Positions 44,554 to 53,843 are shown, counted from the first letter of the stretch. The stretch: 64,000 nucleotides of DNA from Paenibacillus sp. FJAT-29882 (GCF_001510645.1 NZ_LMVB01000002.1:186001-250000); one strand, 5' to 3'. Numbers and translations: made by a program. The notes: generated by a model from the letters alone, not told the origin.

Positions 44554-44757
44554 TCATTTCTTTGCTAAATCAGACGCTTTATCCGCCTCAGCTACCTGAT
44601 CTAATTCATCACTTACTATATCTTGAGCAGATTTTTTAAACTCAGATAGGGTTTTTCCGAAGGCGGAACCAACTTCAGGAAGTTTTTTCGGACCAAAAAT
44701 TATCAGTGTAATGACAAGAATAATGATTAAACCTGGGATTCCGATGTTTTGTAACAT
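44554..44757 (-). CDS. tatA: TatA twin-arginine translocase subunit
   Basis: 67 residues, the typical size. [48 protein letters not shown] shows one short membrane helix, the FGPKKLPE hinge and an amphipathic helix, all diagnostic of TatA. It lies 15 bases downstream of the GMC oxidoreductase gene, whose partner subunit has a Tat signal, so this appears to be a dedicated Tat pore component for that complex, as TatAd is for PhoD in B. subtilis. TatC is not in the window. Confidence 0.92.
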   Translation of the reverse strand: MLQNIGIPGLIIILVITLIIFGPKKLPEVGSAFGKTLSEFKKSAQDIVSDELDQVAEADKASDLAKK

Positions 44758-44772
44758 ACTCTATGCTCCTTT

Positions 44773-46485
44773 TTAAACAAGCTGGCCGCCACTTTTACTA
44801 TATTTCACAATCCCTTCTGCCGCACGATAAGCGAGCGCTCCGAGTGTACCGGTCGGATTGTAGCCGCTATTATGCGGAAAGGCAGAGGCACCGACGACAA
44901 ATACATTTTCAGCATCCCACATTTGCGAATAGTTATTCACCGCTGAAATATTTGGGTCATCTCCCATTACGACACCACCTACATTATGAGTCGTCTGGTA
45001 TGGCACAATATTATAATCCACTAATTTCCCAATATTCATAACTGTATCTGCGCCCATTTCCTTCATTATCTTTTCACTTTGCTTAGTTAAATAGTCATGT
45101 AATTTACGATCTTGATCAGTAAAATTATAAGTCAATCTTAATAATGGCACTCCGTATGCGTCTTTAAACGTAGGATCTAAATCAAGGTAGTTGTTACGAT
45201 GAGGCAAAGATGCGCCTTGAAACCCTGCATTAATGGTCCGTGTATAATATTTAATCGATTTTTCTTTGAACTCTTTCCCCCATAATGGTGTTCCTGGAGG
45301 GACTGGATTGCTTGCGATTGGACGATATCCAGATTGACTAACGACCAATGTACCTCCATGAATAAAATCAAGATTACTATGATCAAAGTTATCGCCATTA
45401 AAATCATCAACGACTTGACCAAGAGCGCCAGCACCCATATAAGAATTAAATCGTTCCTTTTCAAAAAATCCAGTACTGCCAGGGGTCAGCTGATAACAAT
45501 AATTTTTCCCAATCACGCCTTTACCGGTTTTCGGATCATATTGTTTTCCAAGCTTCGATACGAGTAACAACTTAGCGTTATTCATCACGTAGCTTGTTAA
45601 CACAACGACATCTGCCGGCTGGATGACTTCTTCGCCTTGTAAAGTGTCAATATACTTAACTCCCGTTGCCTTGCCGCCTTCGTGAATAATTTCAATCACA
45701 TTGGCGTGGGTTCTCAACTCAAATTTACCTGTTTTCATGGCCGTTGGAATAACCGTTATATTGGGAGATGTTTTTGCTCCATATTCACATCCAAACCGTT
45801 CACAAAATGCACAATATTGACAGGCATTGAGTTTTTCACCATCAGGATTCGTATACGCCTCAGACAAATTAGCAGATGGCAAAGAAAACGGGTGTAAATT
45901 TAGTTTTTTTGCCGCATCTCTAAACTTATTGGTTATGACTGTATTTTTCATTGGCGGCGTAGGATAGTCACTGCTGCGTTTGCCACCAAGTGGATTTGAT
46001 TCTCCAGAAATTCCACATGTTTTCTCAAACGTATCATAGTATGGCTCTAATTCATCATAGGTAATGCCCCAATCCTGAAGTAAATAATCATCTTTGAGTT
46101 TCGACTTCCCGTACTTTTCAATTGTTTTTGATTTAATCTCAAAATCGTATGGAAGGAAACGGAAAGTATGACCATTCCAGTGGACACCGGAACCACCAAC
46201 ATTGGATCCTAGTAGGAAAGAACCTAATTGCCTCATTGGTAACGATCTTTGATCTTGTTTGTTGCGAAATGTGATGGTCTCTTTTGACACATCTTGCATC
46301 AAATCATAGCGAATGGCGTATCTTAATTCATCATGGATCATCGAGAAATCTTCCGTATTTCGATTCCCGCCACGTTCTAAGCCAACAACGTTTAATCCAT
46401 TTTTCGCACATTCGGCTGCGATAATTCCTCCAGCCCAACCAACTCCAACTGTTAATACATCGACTTTAGGTAATGTTTTAGCCAC
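44773..46485 (-). CDS. GMC-family FAD oxidoreductase (gluconate dehydrogenase large subunit type)
   Basis: 570 residues; GTG start with AGAGGAAG upstream. FAD-binding Rossmann VGVGWAGGIIAAECAKNGLNVVGLERG at residues 14-40; GSNVGGSGVHWNGHTFRFLP is the typical GMC flavin-contact loop; NACQYCAFCERFGCEYGAKTSPNITVIPTAM contains a cluster of four Cys; late HNVGGVVMGDD and FPHNSGYNPTGTLGALAYRAAEGI supply the catalytic His/Asn region. This architecture is that of the large subunit of membrane-bound gluconate 2-dehydrogenase and sorbitol/alcohol dehydrogenases. It lacks its own signal and would ride out with its Tat-carrying partner at 46529. Substrate inferred only. Confidence 0.85.
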   Translation of the reverse strand: MAKTLPKVDVLTVGVGWAGGIIAAECAKNGLNVVGLERGGNRNTEDFSMIHDELRYAIRYDLMQDVSKETITFRNKQDQRSLPMRQLGSFLLGSNVGGSGVHWNGHTFRFLPYDFEIKSKTIEKYGKSKLKDDYLLQDWGITYDELEPYYDTFEKTCGISGESNPLGGKRSSDYPTPPMKNTVITNKFRDAAKKLNLHPFSLPSANLSEAYTNPDGEKLNACQYCAFCERFGCEYGAKTSPNITVIPTAMKTGKFELRTHANVIEIIHEGGKATGVKYIDTLQGEEVIQPADVVVLTSYVMNNAKLLLVSKLGKQYDPKTGKGVIGKNYCYQLTPGSTGFFEKERFNSYMGAGALGQVVDDFNGDNFDHSNLDFIHGGTLVVSQSGYRPIASNPVPPGTPLWGKEFKEKSIKYYTRTINAGFQGASLPHRNNYLDLDPTFKDAYGVPLLRLTYNFTDQDRKLHDYLTKQSEKIMKEMGADTVMNIGKLVDYNIVPYQTTHNVGGVVMGDDPNISAVNNYSQMWDAENVFVVGASAFPHNSGYNPTGTLGALAYRAAEGIVKYSKSGGQLV

Positions 46486-46528
46486 TTTTTACTTCCTCTC
46501 TGTCTTAAATATGTATGTTCCATACAAG

Positions 46529-47308
46529 CTATTTTTTTGGTGAAGAAATATGGGAATGTAAACTGCTCGGTTCAATTTCAAGAAATTCCTTTGATTCAAT
46601 TTGTGCCAGATAACTCATCTGATTTCCAGGAAACCCTTTCATTTTCCAGCCCGCCATGTCACGATTACCACCATATAAAGGATCAGCATAAACTCCTTCT
46701 AATACCGACATGCGCAGTAAAGTAAAGAAATCATTCGAACTTACACCTTTCATTTTCACTTTTCCTTTTTCAAAAGCAGCCAAAATATCATCTTGCTGTT
46801 GCTCGTTTAACTCTGTGAATTTCTTCTTAAAATTCTCTTGGCTAACCGACTGTATTCTAGTAATACCTTGACTAATGATTTCATTCCGTTTTAAATGTGA
46901 CTGGAAACCTTGCGTTTCTATACCAGGATAAAATGGCCCCAACATATAGTCTCGCGAATTATTTCCCCAAGCTCCAGCTAATTGATGATCGATATAAAAT
47001 GGGACATCTAAATCAATTGCACCTGGGCCAAGGTCGTCCGCTGGAAAAATTCGTTCAGATGCTTGCGCAAGTACTTTAAAATCCTCTTGCTTATTGAAGA
47101 ACATAAGCGCTTGATTATAACGTTCTACATCGGCTTTTTGGACAACTTCATTTTTAGTCTTAGTCACTTCTGGTGCTGTCGGTGTGAACATTTGAGAAAT
47201 TGAAGCACCCAAAATTCCACCACCAATAGCCCCACCAGCAACATAACCTCCCTTACGAATAAATTGCCTACGGGTCATCGCATCTTTTCTTTCATCATTT
47301 TCACTCAT
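46529..47308 (-). CDS. Gluconate 2-dehydrogenase subunit 3-like protein with Tat signal
   Basis: 259 residues from ATG 47308, with GAAAGGGG 7 bases upstream; a frame extended to 47380 lacks a site. The N-terminus has a Tat signal: MTRRQFIRKGGYVAGGAIGGGILG, with twin Arg at 13-14. The rest (FKVLAQASERIFPADDLGPGAIDLDVPFYIDHQLAGAWG, then TLLRMSVLEGVYADPLYGGNRDMAGWKMKGFPG) is the gluconate 2-dehydrogenase subunit 3 family, which escorts and completes the GMC subunit. No cytochrome c subunit follows, so electron transfer to quinone or another carrier is unresolved. Operon order: this gene, GMC gene, tatA. Confidence 0.88.
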   Translation of the reverse strand: MSENDERKDAMTRRQFIRKGGYVAGGAIGGGILGASISQMFTPTAPEVTKTKNEVVQKADVERYNQALMFFNKQEDFKVLAQASERIFPADDLGPGAIDLDVPFYIDHQLAGAWGNNSRDYMLGPFYPGIETQGFQSHLKRNEIISQGITRIQSVSQENFKKKFTELNEQQQDDILAAFEKGKVKMKGVSSNDFFTLLRMSVLEGVYADPLYGGNRDMAGWKMKGFPGNQMSYLAQIESKEFLEIEPSSLHSHISSPKK

Positions 47309-47661
47309 GGAATATCCCCTTTCTTCCTTTAATTGATGTACTTGGAAATTATTGTGTTCATTTAACTTAAAAATAAACATGATTCATCGGTAAATTTTAC
47401 AAAAAAACGCTATAAAGAGACAAAAAAGCCATCTCTCAGAATAGATGATGGCTGCTGTTTTCCTTTTGATAGGATCACAGAATTGTATCTAACTCATGCT
47501 TTATCTCATGAATCCTAAACACCAAGTAAAGAAAAATGATTTTTTTTAGAAAATATCAGGGAAATTATATGTATTACGTAGAACACGAAAATTAATTCTC
47601 CTATTCGGAATATCTACTTCTAATGGATGACGAATTGATACATAAAGAGAGGTTGATAAGT
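47309..47661. other. Divergent intergenic region with a small hairpin
   Basis: AGCCATC / GATGGCT hairpin near 47428-47453; otherwise featureless. Promoters for the dehydrogenase operon and for the ancestral permease gene should lie here but are not clear. Confidence 0.35.
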
Positions 47662-48033
47662 ATGGGGTCTAACCAAATAACAGACCAAAAAGAGAAAGAA
47701 AAAATAAAGGATGATTATACGTTAAATAAAGTTCCACGTGAAAAAAGGAATATGGGGTGGGTAAGTATAACCAATATTACCTTTGGCATCGCAACAGCCA
47801 TTTTCTATTTTTAAATAGGAAGTGTTATGGCACTTCCATTTGGCGCCATTAATGCGATTATATCCTCCACTTATGCCATCATCGTTGCTGGGATACTCGG
47901 AACATTCATTGCTTATCTTTCGGAAAAATCTGGGATGAACGTCATTTTTTTATCGAGAGGCGGTGGATTCGGCTATATCGGTCATCGTTAACCTCGTTCA
48001 TTTATGCCACAAACTTCATTTTAGCCAGTTAAA
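47662..48033 (+). pseudogene. NCS1 nucleobase permease pseudogene (CodB-like)
   Basis: Starts MGSNQITDQKEKEKIKDDYTLNKVPREKRNMGWVSITNITFGIATAIFYF, the opening of cytosine/purine/hydantoin (NCS1) permeases. A TAA then interrupts where Gln is expected, the frame resumes as IGSVMALPFGAINAIISSTYAIIVAGILGTFIAYLSEKSGMN and FLSRGGGFGYIG, then shifts to SFIYATNFILAS and stops. Normal family length is about 450 residues, so at least one nonsense, one frameshift and a large 3' deletion have occurred. Confidence 0.8.
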
Positions 48034-48271
48034 TCCGAAGAAGTCTTCTTTCTAAACAATCAAATCAATCTTCCAATAACCCCTTCCTCATCTTTTCATA
48101 ATAAATTGCTTAGTACTTGAATACTATGCTAATGAGCTGATCAATTCTCTATAAAAAAACAAATCGCTCACCACACTTGCCTGACACCATAAAAGGTTCT
48201 TTTTCATAAGATACAGATAAGAACAGATTTTTGGATTCATTAATTGGCGAAGAAAGTTGTGATATGACCAT

Positions 48272-48808
48272 ATGAAAAACGATTTGAGTAATCAGTACCT
48301 GTTTAAAAATTTACAGGAAAATGCGATGTCATTTGACCAGGTTTTTGAGCAAATTGTGAAGTTCATGCAATCGCAGCCATGTAGTAACTTTCGATTAATG
48401 GTAGGAACAGATTCTCAAGTTCATCAGACACATACGATCTTTATAACAGGAATTGTCATATTTAATGAAGGAAATGGTGTATGGGCTTGTATTAGAAAAG
48501 TCATGATTCCAAGGAGAATGCTGCATTTGCATGAACGAATTTCCTATGAATTATCTTTATCAGAAGAAATTGTTTCCTTATTTACAGAAGAAAGAAAAAA
48601 TCAATTAATCGATATCGTTCTCCCTCACCTTTATCAAGGAGCGACATTTACGATGGAAGGCCATATTGATATTGGTGCTGGAAAAAAGAATAAAACAAGT
48701 GAATTTGTAAATGAAATGGTAGCAAGAATGGAAGCCATGGGTGTCGAACCGAAAATTAAGCCGAATGCTTTCGTCGCTTCAAGCTACGCAAACCGTTATA
48801 CAAAATAG
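48272..48808 (+). CDS. ykuK: YkuK / DUF458 family protein
   Basis: 178 residues. FRLMVGTDSQVHQTHTIFITGIVIFNEGNGVWACIRKVMIPRRMLHLHERISYELSLSEEIV (about 40-101) and EGHIDIGAGKKNKTSEFVNEMVARMEAMGVEPKIKPNAFVASSYANRYTK are the YkuK/DUF458 signatures. The fold is RNase H-like; Asp residues in GTDSQ and GHIDIG occupy positions expected for metal ligands, but activity is not established. In Bacillus the gene is often cold- or stress-induced. Start ATG has a weak ribosome binding site. Confidence 0.85.
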   Translation: MKNDLSNQYLFKNLQENAMSFDQVFEQIVKFMQSQPCSNFRLMVGTDSQVHQTHTIFITGIVIFNEGNGVWACIRKVMIPRRMLHLHERISYELSLSEEIVSLFTEERKNQLIDIVLPHLYQGATFTMEGHIDIGAGKKNKTSEFVNEMVARMEAMGVEPKIKPNAFVASSYANRYTK

Positions 48809-49312
48809 AGTGTTATTGCCTAATTATTACGGACAAAATAAGTTTTATTTAGGGTAGAAAAAAGGTGGGCACCAGGCAATCGCATCGTCGTCAAATGACC
48901 CTCCAGCGTTCAACTAAAAATATTGCTAAATCTGAAAGAAGCAGAGCCAATGAACGATCATATTATTTTAGAGAGGTTTCGAGAATTTCTTGTCGATGCA
49001 GTATGGTAACATGCTAGATTATCAAAATTATAGGATGAAGAACATAAAATTGGATTCAGTACATTAAGTGAATCAATCAAAAAACGGACAAGCTAAGGTC
49101 CTATTTTTAGACTGGAGCGAACAAAGAAAAACGTATCATGTACTACTGAATTAACCTCTACTGTACATACAATACCAGCTCACCGGTCCCTACATGATAT
49201 TCCTCTTCAAACACCTTAAAAGTTTCTGATTGAGATCCATACTAAACGAGCAAAACTATACCTGCTTTTTTATGTGTTAAAATAAAGGTATTTAAAAGGT
49301 AGGTGGCACTAG
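48809..49312. other. Intergenic region with decayed coding scrap
   Basis: Frame text such as LLNLKEAEPMNDHIILERFREFL around 48920-48995 and HKIGFSTLSESIKKRTS near 49042-49092, separated by stops, suggests a broken gene that I cannot name. Also a GGTGGGCACCAGGC motif near 48866. Confidence 0.3.
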
Positions 49313-49699
49313 ATGCAAACACTTCAGTATGAATCATCGTGGGATAAGACCATATCCAATAAAGATCGTAAAACTATTGAGGAAATTTTTCTAGAAACGA
49401 GTTTGCCGAATCATAGTCTTATTCAATTCACTCCTTTATGGCAAGCGATGAATCATAAAGACGAATTATTGGTCACCGTGCTTGTCCATAATTTCAGTCA
49501 CCAAGTATGTTCATTTATTAGCAAAAAACTGCGTTATCTTGAAAACAACGAAATCATTGCTGAGCATACTTTCACCCTCCCTTCACTAACTGTTCCGCCA
49601 GAAACGAGTATGCCATGGACATTCATTTTTCCTGTTGAAAGCCTGAAGAGTCATGGATCATTAGAAAATGGTCGTTTAGTATGTTTTAATGCTGTTTAA
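49313..49699 (+). CDS. SLAP-domain protein
   Basis: 128 residues; ATG after GGTAGGTGGCACTAG. MQTLQYESSWDKTISNKDRKTIEEIFLET and then a beta-rich region (LLVTVLVHNFSHQVCSFISKKLRYLENNEIIAEHTFTLPSLTVPPETSMPWTFIFP) match the SLAP domain found in Bacillus S-layer-assembly/accessory-Sec neighbourhoods, often as an isolated intracellular protein. No signal peptide. Function unproven. Confidence 0.8.
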   Translation: MQTLQYESSWDKTISNKDRKTIEEIFLETSLPNHSLIQFTPLWQAMNHKDELLVTVLVHNFSHQVCSFISKKLRYLENNEIIAEHTFTLPSLTVPPETSMPWTFIFPVESLKSHGSLENGRLVCFNAV

Positions 49700-49792
49700 A
49701 TTCAGTGCTTGTCTTCTTTGAATTTCAGTAGAATTCGTGGAAGTAATTCCAAGTGAAAAACTTTGGTAAGTGAATTTCTGTTTCTAAAAAAC

Positions 49793-49834
49793 GTGTCGCA
49801 AAACGAAAAGCCTGACCTTTTTGTTTTGCAACAC
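49793..49834. repeat. Imperfect palindrome, possible terminator of SLAP gene
   Basis: GTGTCGCAAAAC / GTTTTGCAACAC arms with an 18-base AT/GC mixed centre; outline resembles R1 elements. The remaining 49835-50118 stretch shows nothing firm. Confidence 0.5.
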
Positions 49835-50118
49835 TTCCGAACATTCCCCTCTTAACTCCTATTAAAAAATTGGCTCTTTTTTTGAAGTTGGTCACCTACA
49901 AACAACGCTTCCATTGCAAGGAAAAGGCATTCTATTCTTTGTTGACAGAAAATAGTACTGTTATTTTTTATTGAAATTATGAATAATGATAACTACATAG
50001 GTATTCTCTCGAATGAAAAGTCGGCAAGAAATTTACGCACTTGTTTGCGGACTGTGGAAATGGAACTGCAGATTCGAATAACCGCAATTTCATGGGCTTC
50101 CCTCTTCTCAAAGATTCA

Positions 50119-50147
50119 TTGAATTTAAGCTAGTATACCCGTATTAT
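50119..50147 (+). promoter_or_regulatory. Sigma-A promoter of putP
   Basis: -35 TTGAAT (50119-50124), 17-base spacer, -10 TATTAT (50142-50147), about 70 bases before the start codon. Confidence 0.6.
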
Positions 50148-50216
50148 AAAATATAGAAATAATCTAAGTCGTAACAATTATGTTATGAACATACTAATTG
50201 AGAAGGAGGATTTACT

Positions 50217-51698
50217 ATGTCCAATGAAATATACCAATTAGTAGCGATTATTATTTATATGGCTGCGATGGTTTTCATCGGTTGGTATGCATTTAAACGA
50301 ACATCTAACCTAACGGACTACATGCTTGGCGGACGTTCACTTGGACCAATGGTTACGGCTCTCAGCGCTGGCGCTGCGGATATGTCGGGCTGGTTACTTA
50401 TGGGGCTTCCGGGTGCAATCTATTTGAGCGGTCTTGTTGAAGCATGGATTGCAGTCGGACTTACGGTCGGTGCATATTTAAACTATGTACTCGTTGCACC
50501 ACGTCTTCGCGCCTATACGGAAGTGTCGAATGATTCCATTACGATTCCAAGTTACTTGGAAAGTCGTCTGAAAGATAAATCGCGTCTATTACGGATTGCT
50601 TCAGGTATTATTATTCTTATTTTCTTTACTTTCTACGTATCTTCCGGAATGGTTGCGGGCGGGAAATTTTTCCTTAGCTCATTCGGACTTAACTATCATG
50701 TCGGTCTTTTGATCGTATCTGCCGTCGTAATTTTCTATACACTGTTTGGTGGATTTTTGGCGGTTAGCTATACGGATGTTGTCCAAGGTCTTATTATGTT
50801 TTTTGCACTTCTACTTATACCGATAGCCGGGTTATTTCTTACAGGAGGTATTTCGGACACAGCCACGAGCATTCGGGAAGTTAATCCACAATTGTTAAAC
50901 TTCATTTCCGGTGCTTCCTTCCTCGGTATTTTGTCAGCTGTTGCATGGGGGCTTGGTTATTTTGGTCAACCGCATATTATTGTCCGTTTCATGGCGATCA
51001 GTTCGGTTAAAGAAGTGAAAAGCGCTCGTCGCATTGGAATCAGTTGGATGTTCCTCAGCCTTTTTGGAGCTGTTGCAACGGCACTTGTCGGGGTTGCTTA
51101 TTATCAGCAAAATAACGCTACACTTGCAGATCCGGAAACCGTGTTTATTACTCTCGGTCAAATCATCTTCCATCCGTTCATTTCGGGAATTATGCTTGCA
51201 GCTGTCCTTGCAGCTGTTATGAGTACGATTTCTTCGCAGCTGATCGTTACGTCTTCGGCGCTCATTGAAGACTTGTATAAAGCGATTATAAAGACAGACG
51301 CAACAGATAAACAATACGTATTTTTAGGTAGAATGGCTGTCCTTGTCGTATCAATTATAGCGGGTGCGCTCGCTTGGCCAAATGACGAATCCATTTTGAA
51401 AATCGTATCGTTCGCATGGGCGGGGTTCGGTGCTTCATTCGGCCCAGTCATCTTACTTTCCCTATACTGGCGGAGGATTACAGCTACAGGTGCCCTGTTG
51501 GGAATGATTGCAGGCGCGATCACCGTTATGATTTGGGGCAATGTTGCTTCATTGTCTAATACAATTTATGAAATTGTTCCCGGTTTCATCATCTGTTGGA
51601 TTGTTACATACTTTGTAAGTATGGCAACGTATCGACCGAATGCTGAAATTGATAAGGAATTCGGAGAAGCACTTGAACTTCTAAAAAAAGAAAGTTGA
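50217..51698 (+). CDS. putP: Sodium/proline symporter PutP
   Basis: 493 residues, the normal PutP length; ATG after GAGAAGGAGGATTTACT. About 13 membrane helices. FKRTSNLTDYMLGGRSLGPMVTALSAGAADMSGWLLMGLPGAIYLSGL is the SSSF-family start with the Na+-site Asp and Ser residues (SAGAADMSGW); GYFGQPHIIVRFMAI and AAVMSTISSQLIVTSSALIEDLY hold the second Na+ ligands. It imports proline with Na+ for nutrition or osmoprotection. No put catabolic gene adjoins. Its GC content and codon use look higher than in neighbouring genes, which might reflect strong expression or transfer. Confidence 0.93.
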   Translation: MSNEIYQLVAIIIYMAAMVFIGWYAFKRTSNLTDYMLGGRSLGPMVTALSAGAADMSGWLLMGLPGAIYLSGLVEAWIAVGLTVGAYLNYVLVAPRLRAYTEVSNDSITIPSYLESRLKDKSRLLRIASGIIILIFFTFYVSSGMVAGGKFFLSSFGLNYHVGLLIVSAVVIFYTLFGGFLAVSYTDVVQGLIMFFALLLIPIAGLFLTGGISDTATSIREVNPQLLNFISGASFLGILSAVAWGLGYFGQPHIIVRFMAISSVKEVKSARRIGISWMFLSLFGAVATALVGVAYYQQNNATLADPETVFITLGQIIFHPFISGIMLAAVLAAVMSTISSQLIVTSSALIEDLYKAIIKTDATDKQYVFLGRMAVLVVSIIAGALAWPNDESILKIVSFAWAGFGASFGPVILLSLYWRRITATGALLGMIAGAITVMIWGNVASLSNTIYEIVPGFIICWIVTYFVSMATYRPNAEIDKEFGEALELLKKES

Positions 51699-51700
51699 TT

Positions 51701-51740
51701 GAAAAGCCTGCAGGATATGCTGCAGGCTTTTCTTCCTTTT
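51701..51740 (+). terminator. Terminator after putP
   Basis: Perfect 13-bp stem GAAAAGCCTGCAG / CTGCAGGCTTTTC with a 6-base loop, then TTCCTTTTG, 3 bases after the stop. Confidence 0.85.
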
Positions 51741-51994
51741 GTTTGATGTGCCTATTTTTAACGAGTCCTTGAATCACTCCTCCAAAAATTGGTGATCTAT
51801 CGGAATTCCTAGTGATTTTTTTACAAATTTGATATTTTCACCTTATTTATTCCGAGAGGCTATATTAGATATTTTCGAGAATCTTGACGTCACAACCGAC
51901 GAAGGTGTTTCTCTTCCTTTATAGTTATTTATCATAATCGTAATCGTCTTTATACAGGAAACTTCAAATAATACTTCTATGCAATTAGAATAAA

Positions 51995-52024
51995 AGCCCC
52001 GCAGAGATTTCTCTCCACGGAGCT
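51995..52024 (-). terminator. Terminator after the 5'-nucleotidase gene
   Basis: 13-bp stem with three G-T pairs closed by a GAAA tetraloop, followed on the minus strand by TTTTATT. Confidence 0.75.
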
Positions 52025-52067
52025 TATCTAAATCATTATTACTTTAATGCAACGAGAATCAGACCCT

Positions 52068-53465
52068 TTAAATATCTTTACCAATATAATGTTCTCTTAA
52101 TTCAGTTTCTGGAATTATTGTCTCTTTTTTTGTAACATAGTCAATCAACGCATTAACGTCTTGCGTACCTTCATCAGAGCTAATTAATACCTTTGCATCT
52201 CTAAAAGCTGTTACATTATTTCCACCATTAACTACATAGTTTGTAATCGCTAAAGAGTAAGTTTGATTAGGATTAATTGACGTACCATCTGCTAATTTTA
52301 AATCTATTATTTTATTTCCTTCAGATGCATTTGGATCATATTTATAGGTAAAACCTGAAGGGAATGCATATCCTCCAGAATAACTATCGCTTGAATTTCC
52401 TGCTTGCTCTAATCCGAGCATTAACTGCTCACCTGTCACTTCAATTAACATGACTCTATTAGCAAAAGGCTGAATAGCGTATAAATTTCTTAAAGTGATG
52501 TCACCAGCTGGAATGTTACTTCCCCGAGCTCCGCCACCATTGACCCAACCTAAATCAGCTTTGGCCCAGTCGCGAAATGAATCAGCAATTAAATATCCCT
52601 TTGGTCGATGTTGAATCTCATTTGTAGATGAAGAAATTTTAATGTCTAACTTAGCTTCCATATCTTGTACATAAGAATCTTCTAATTCTTTTAATGCTGG
52701 ATCAGAGACAACATTTTCATCTACTTGAATAACTTCATAGTTAAACGTTTTTTCTCCATTTGAATTAAAAGTTATATCAACTCTGACAACACTTCCATAA
52801 TCCCCCTCAGGTGATACAATTAAACGGCCATCGTCTAATACCGTAATATCAGATTCTGCAGCTGAACTATTTTCTTCTCGGAGGGCAATATCAATTTCTG
52901 GAATTTCGTTTAAAATTTCGATATTAGCTTTTAAGCTAATTTGCGTAATCGCAACAATCGTATCAACGTTTTGACTTTGTAATTTTTCTACTGCTGCTTT
53001 GGCAGATACTAAATCATCTTTTTCAATCACTTCGCTAAAAGCAGACGTATTTGACATACCACCTGTTAAACCAATATAACCGATTCGTTGGCCGTTCAAT
53101 TCTTGTATATAAGTTTCATTCCTAGTAAATGGTGTTTCATCCACATTTACAAGATTTGATGATACCCAAGGAAAATTTGAATCATTCATTAATTTTAATG
53201 TTTGAGCTGCACCAAAATCGAAGTCGTGTTGCCCAAAGCTAGCTACATCAACACCAATTTGATTAAATGCCTCTACAAATGGTTCCCCACGGTATAATCC
53301 ACCAAATAATGTACCACCTGCTAAGTCACCACCGAATATAACAGATGAATTTGGATATAGAGTTTGTTGCTGATTAATGACAGTAGACAATCTTGAAATA
53401 CTACCACGTTCTCCATCTGCCCTAGTTACGGGTGTTATTTCATGTGCATCTTGAAAATACAACAA
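52068..53465 (-). CDS. 5'-nucleotidase/metallophosphatase family protein, 5' end lost at an intron scar
   Basis: 465 codons open from a TTG. The sequence begins inside the first metal motif (LYFQDAHE, normally near residue 40 after a signal peptide), has GGDLAGGTLFGGLY and SFGQHDFDFGAAQTL in place of the usual GNHEFD, then ITQISLKANIEI where a metal His is normal, and ends with an intact 5'-nucleotidase C-terminal domain (WVNGGGARGSNIPAGDITLRNLYAIQPFANR). No ribosome binding site, ATG or signal peptide precedes it; instead the 3' end of a group II intron abuts codon 1. So the gene looks interrupted and is probably not expressed as a secreted enzyme. Confidence 0.75.
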   Translation of the reverse strand: MLYFQDAHEITPVTRADGERGSISRLSTVINQQQTLYPNSSVIFGGDLAGGTLFGGLYRGEPFVEAFNQIGVDVASFGQHDFDFGAAQTLKLMNDSNFPWVSSNLVNVDETPFTRNETYIQELNGQRIGYIGLTGGMSNTSAFSEVIEKDDLVSAKAAVEKLQSQNVDTIVAITQISLKANIEILNEIPEIDIALREENSSAAESDITVLDDGRLIVSPEGDYGSVVRVDITFNSNGEKTFNYEVIQVDENVVSDPALKELEDSYVQDMEAKLDIKISSSTNEIQHRPKGYLIADSFRDWAKADLGWVNGGGARGSNIPAGDITLRNLYAIQPFANRVMLIEVTGEQLMLGLEQAGNSSDSYSGGYAFPSGFTYKYDPNASEGNKIIDLKLADGTSINPNQTYSLAITNYVVNGGNNVTAFRDAKVLISSDEGTQDVNALIDYVTKKETIIPETELREHYIGKDI

Positions 53466-53482
53466 TGACGATGTTGAGCTAT

Positions 53483-53560
53483 TCCCGTCTTATACCACAT
53501 ATTCGTGGCTTTCGGTTCGGGCCTACACCGCACAGGCGACTTTCATCGCATACGGCGTGC
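53483..53560 (-). mobile_element. Group II intron remnant (domains V and VI)
   Basis: Minus strand 53560-53523 folds as domain V: CGCCGTATGCG, GATGAAAGTCGC with a GAAA tetraloop, then TGTGCGGTGT, with a CGC-type catalytic triad. 53521-53484 folds as a domain VI-like hairpin with CCCG/CGGG and CCAC/GTGG pairs. The 5'-nucleotidase coding text starts right after. No intron-encoded reverse transcriptase or domains I-IV are found upstream, so the copy is truncated. Confidence 0.7.
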
Positions 53561-53843
53561 TATCAATAGTAATAAAATCTTACAACTTATTTCCCCATTT
53601 CTATTTAACCAATCGTATATTAATCTCATTTTGAATCATTGTTAAGTTATTATATTATTAGACTGAAATCGGCAAATAAGCCTTGATACAATTGGGCAAG
53701 ATCACCAGTAGCCTTGACAAGAGATAGCCTTATATACTCAAAATACATTTTATTACAAAACTACTATAAAATTTACACAATTAACACAATATAGTGATAT
53801 AATATAAATTCAATAGATTAATCGAAGGTTAGGAGATCAGATA
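53561..53843. other. Upstream of the intron remnant; decayed coding scrap
   Basis: A minus-strand frame near 53650-53740 reads KATGDLAQLYQGLFADFSLII before a stop; it looks like the C-terminus of a lost protein, perhaps a transposase, which I cannot name. No intron domains I-IV are recognisable here. Confidence 0.3.
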
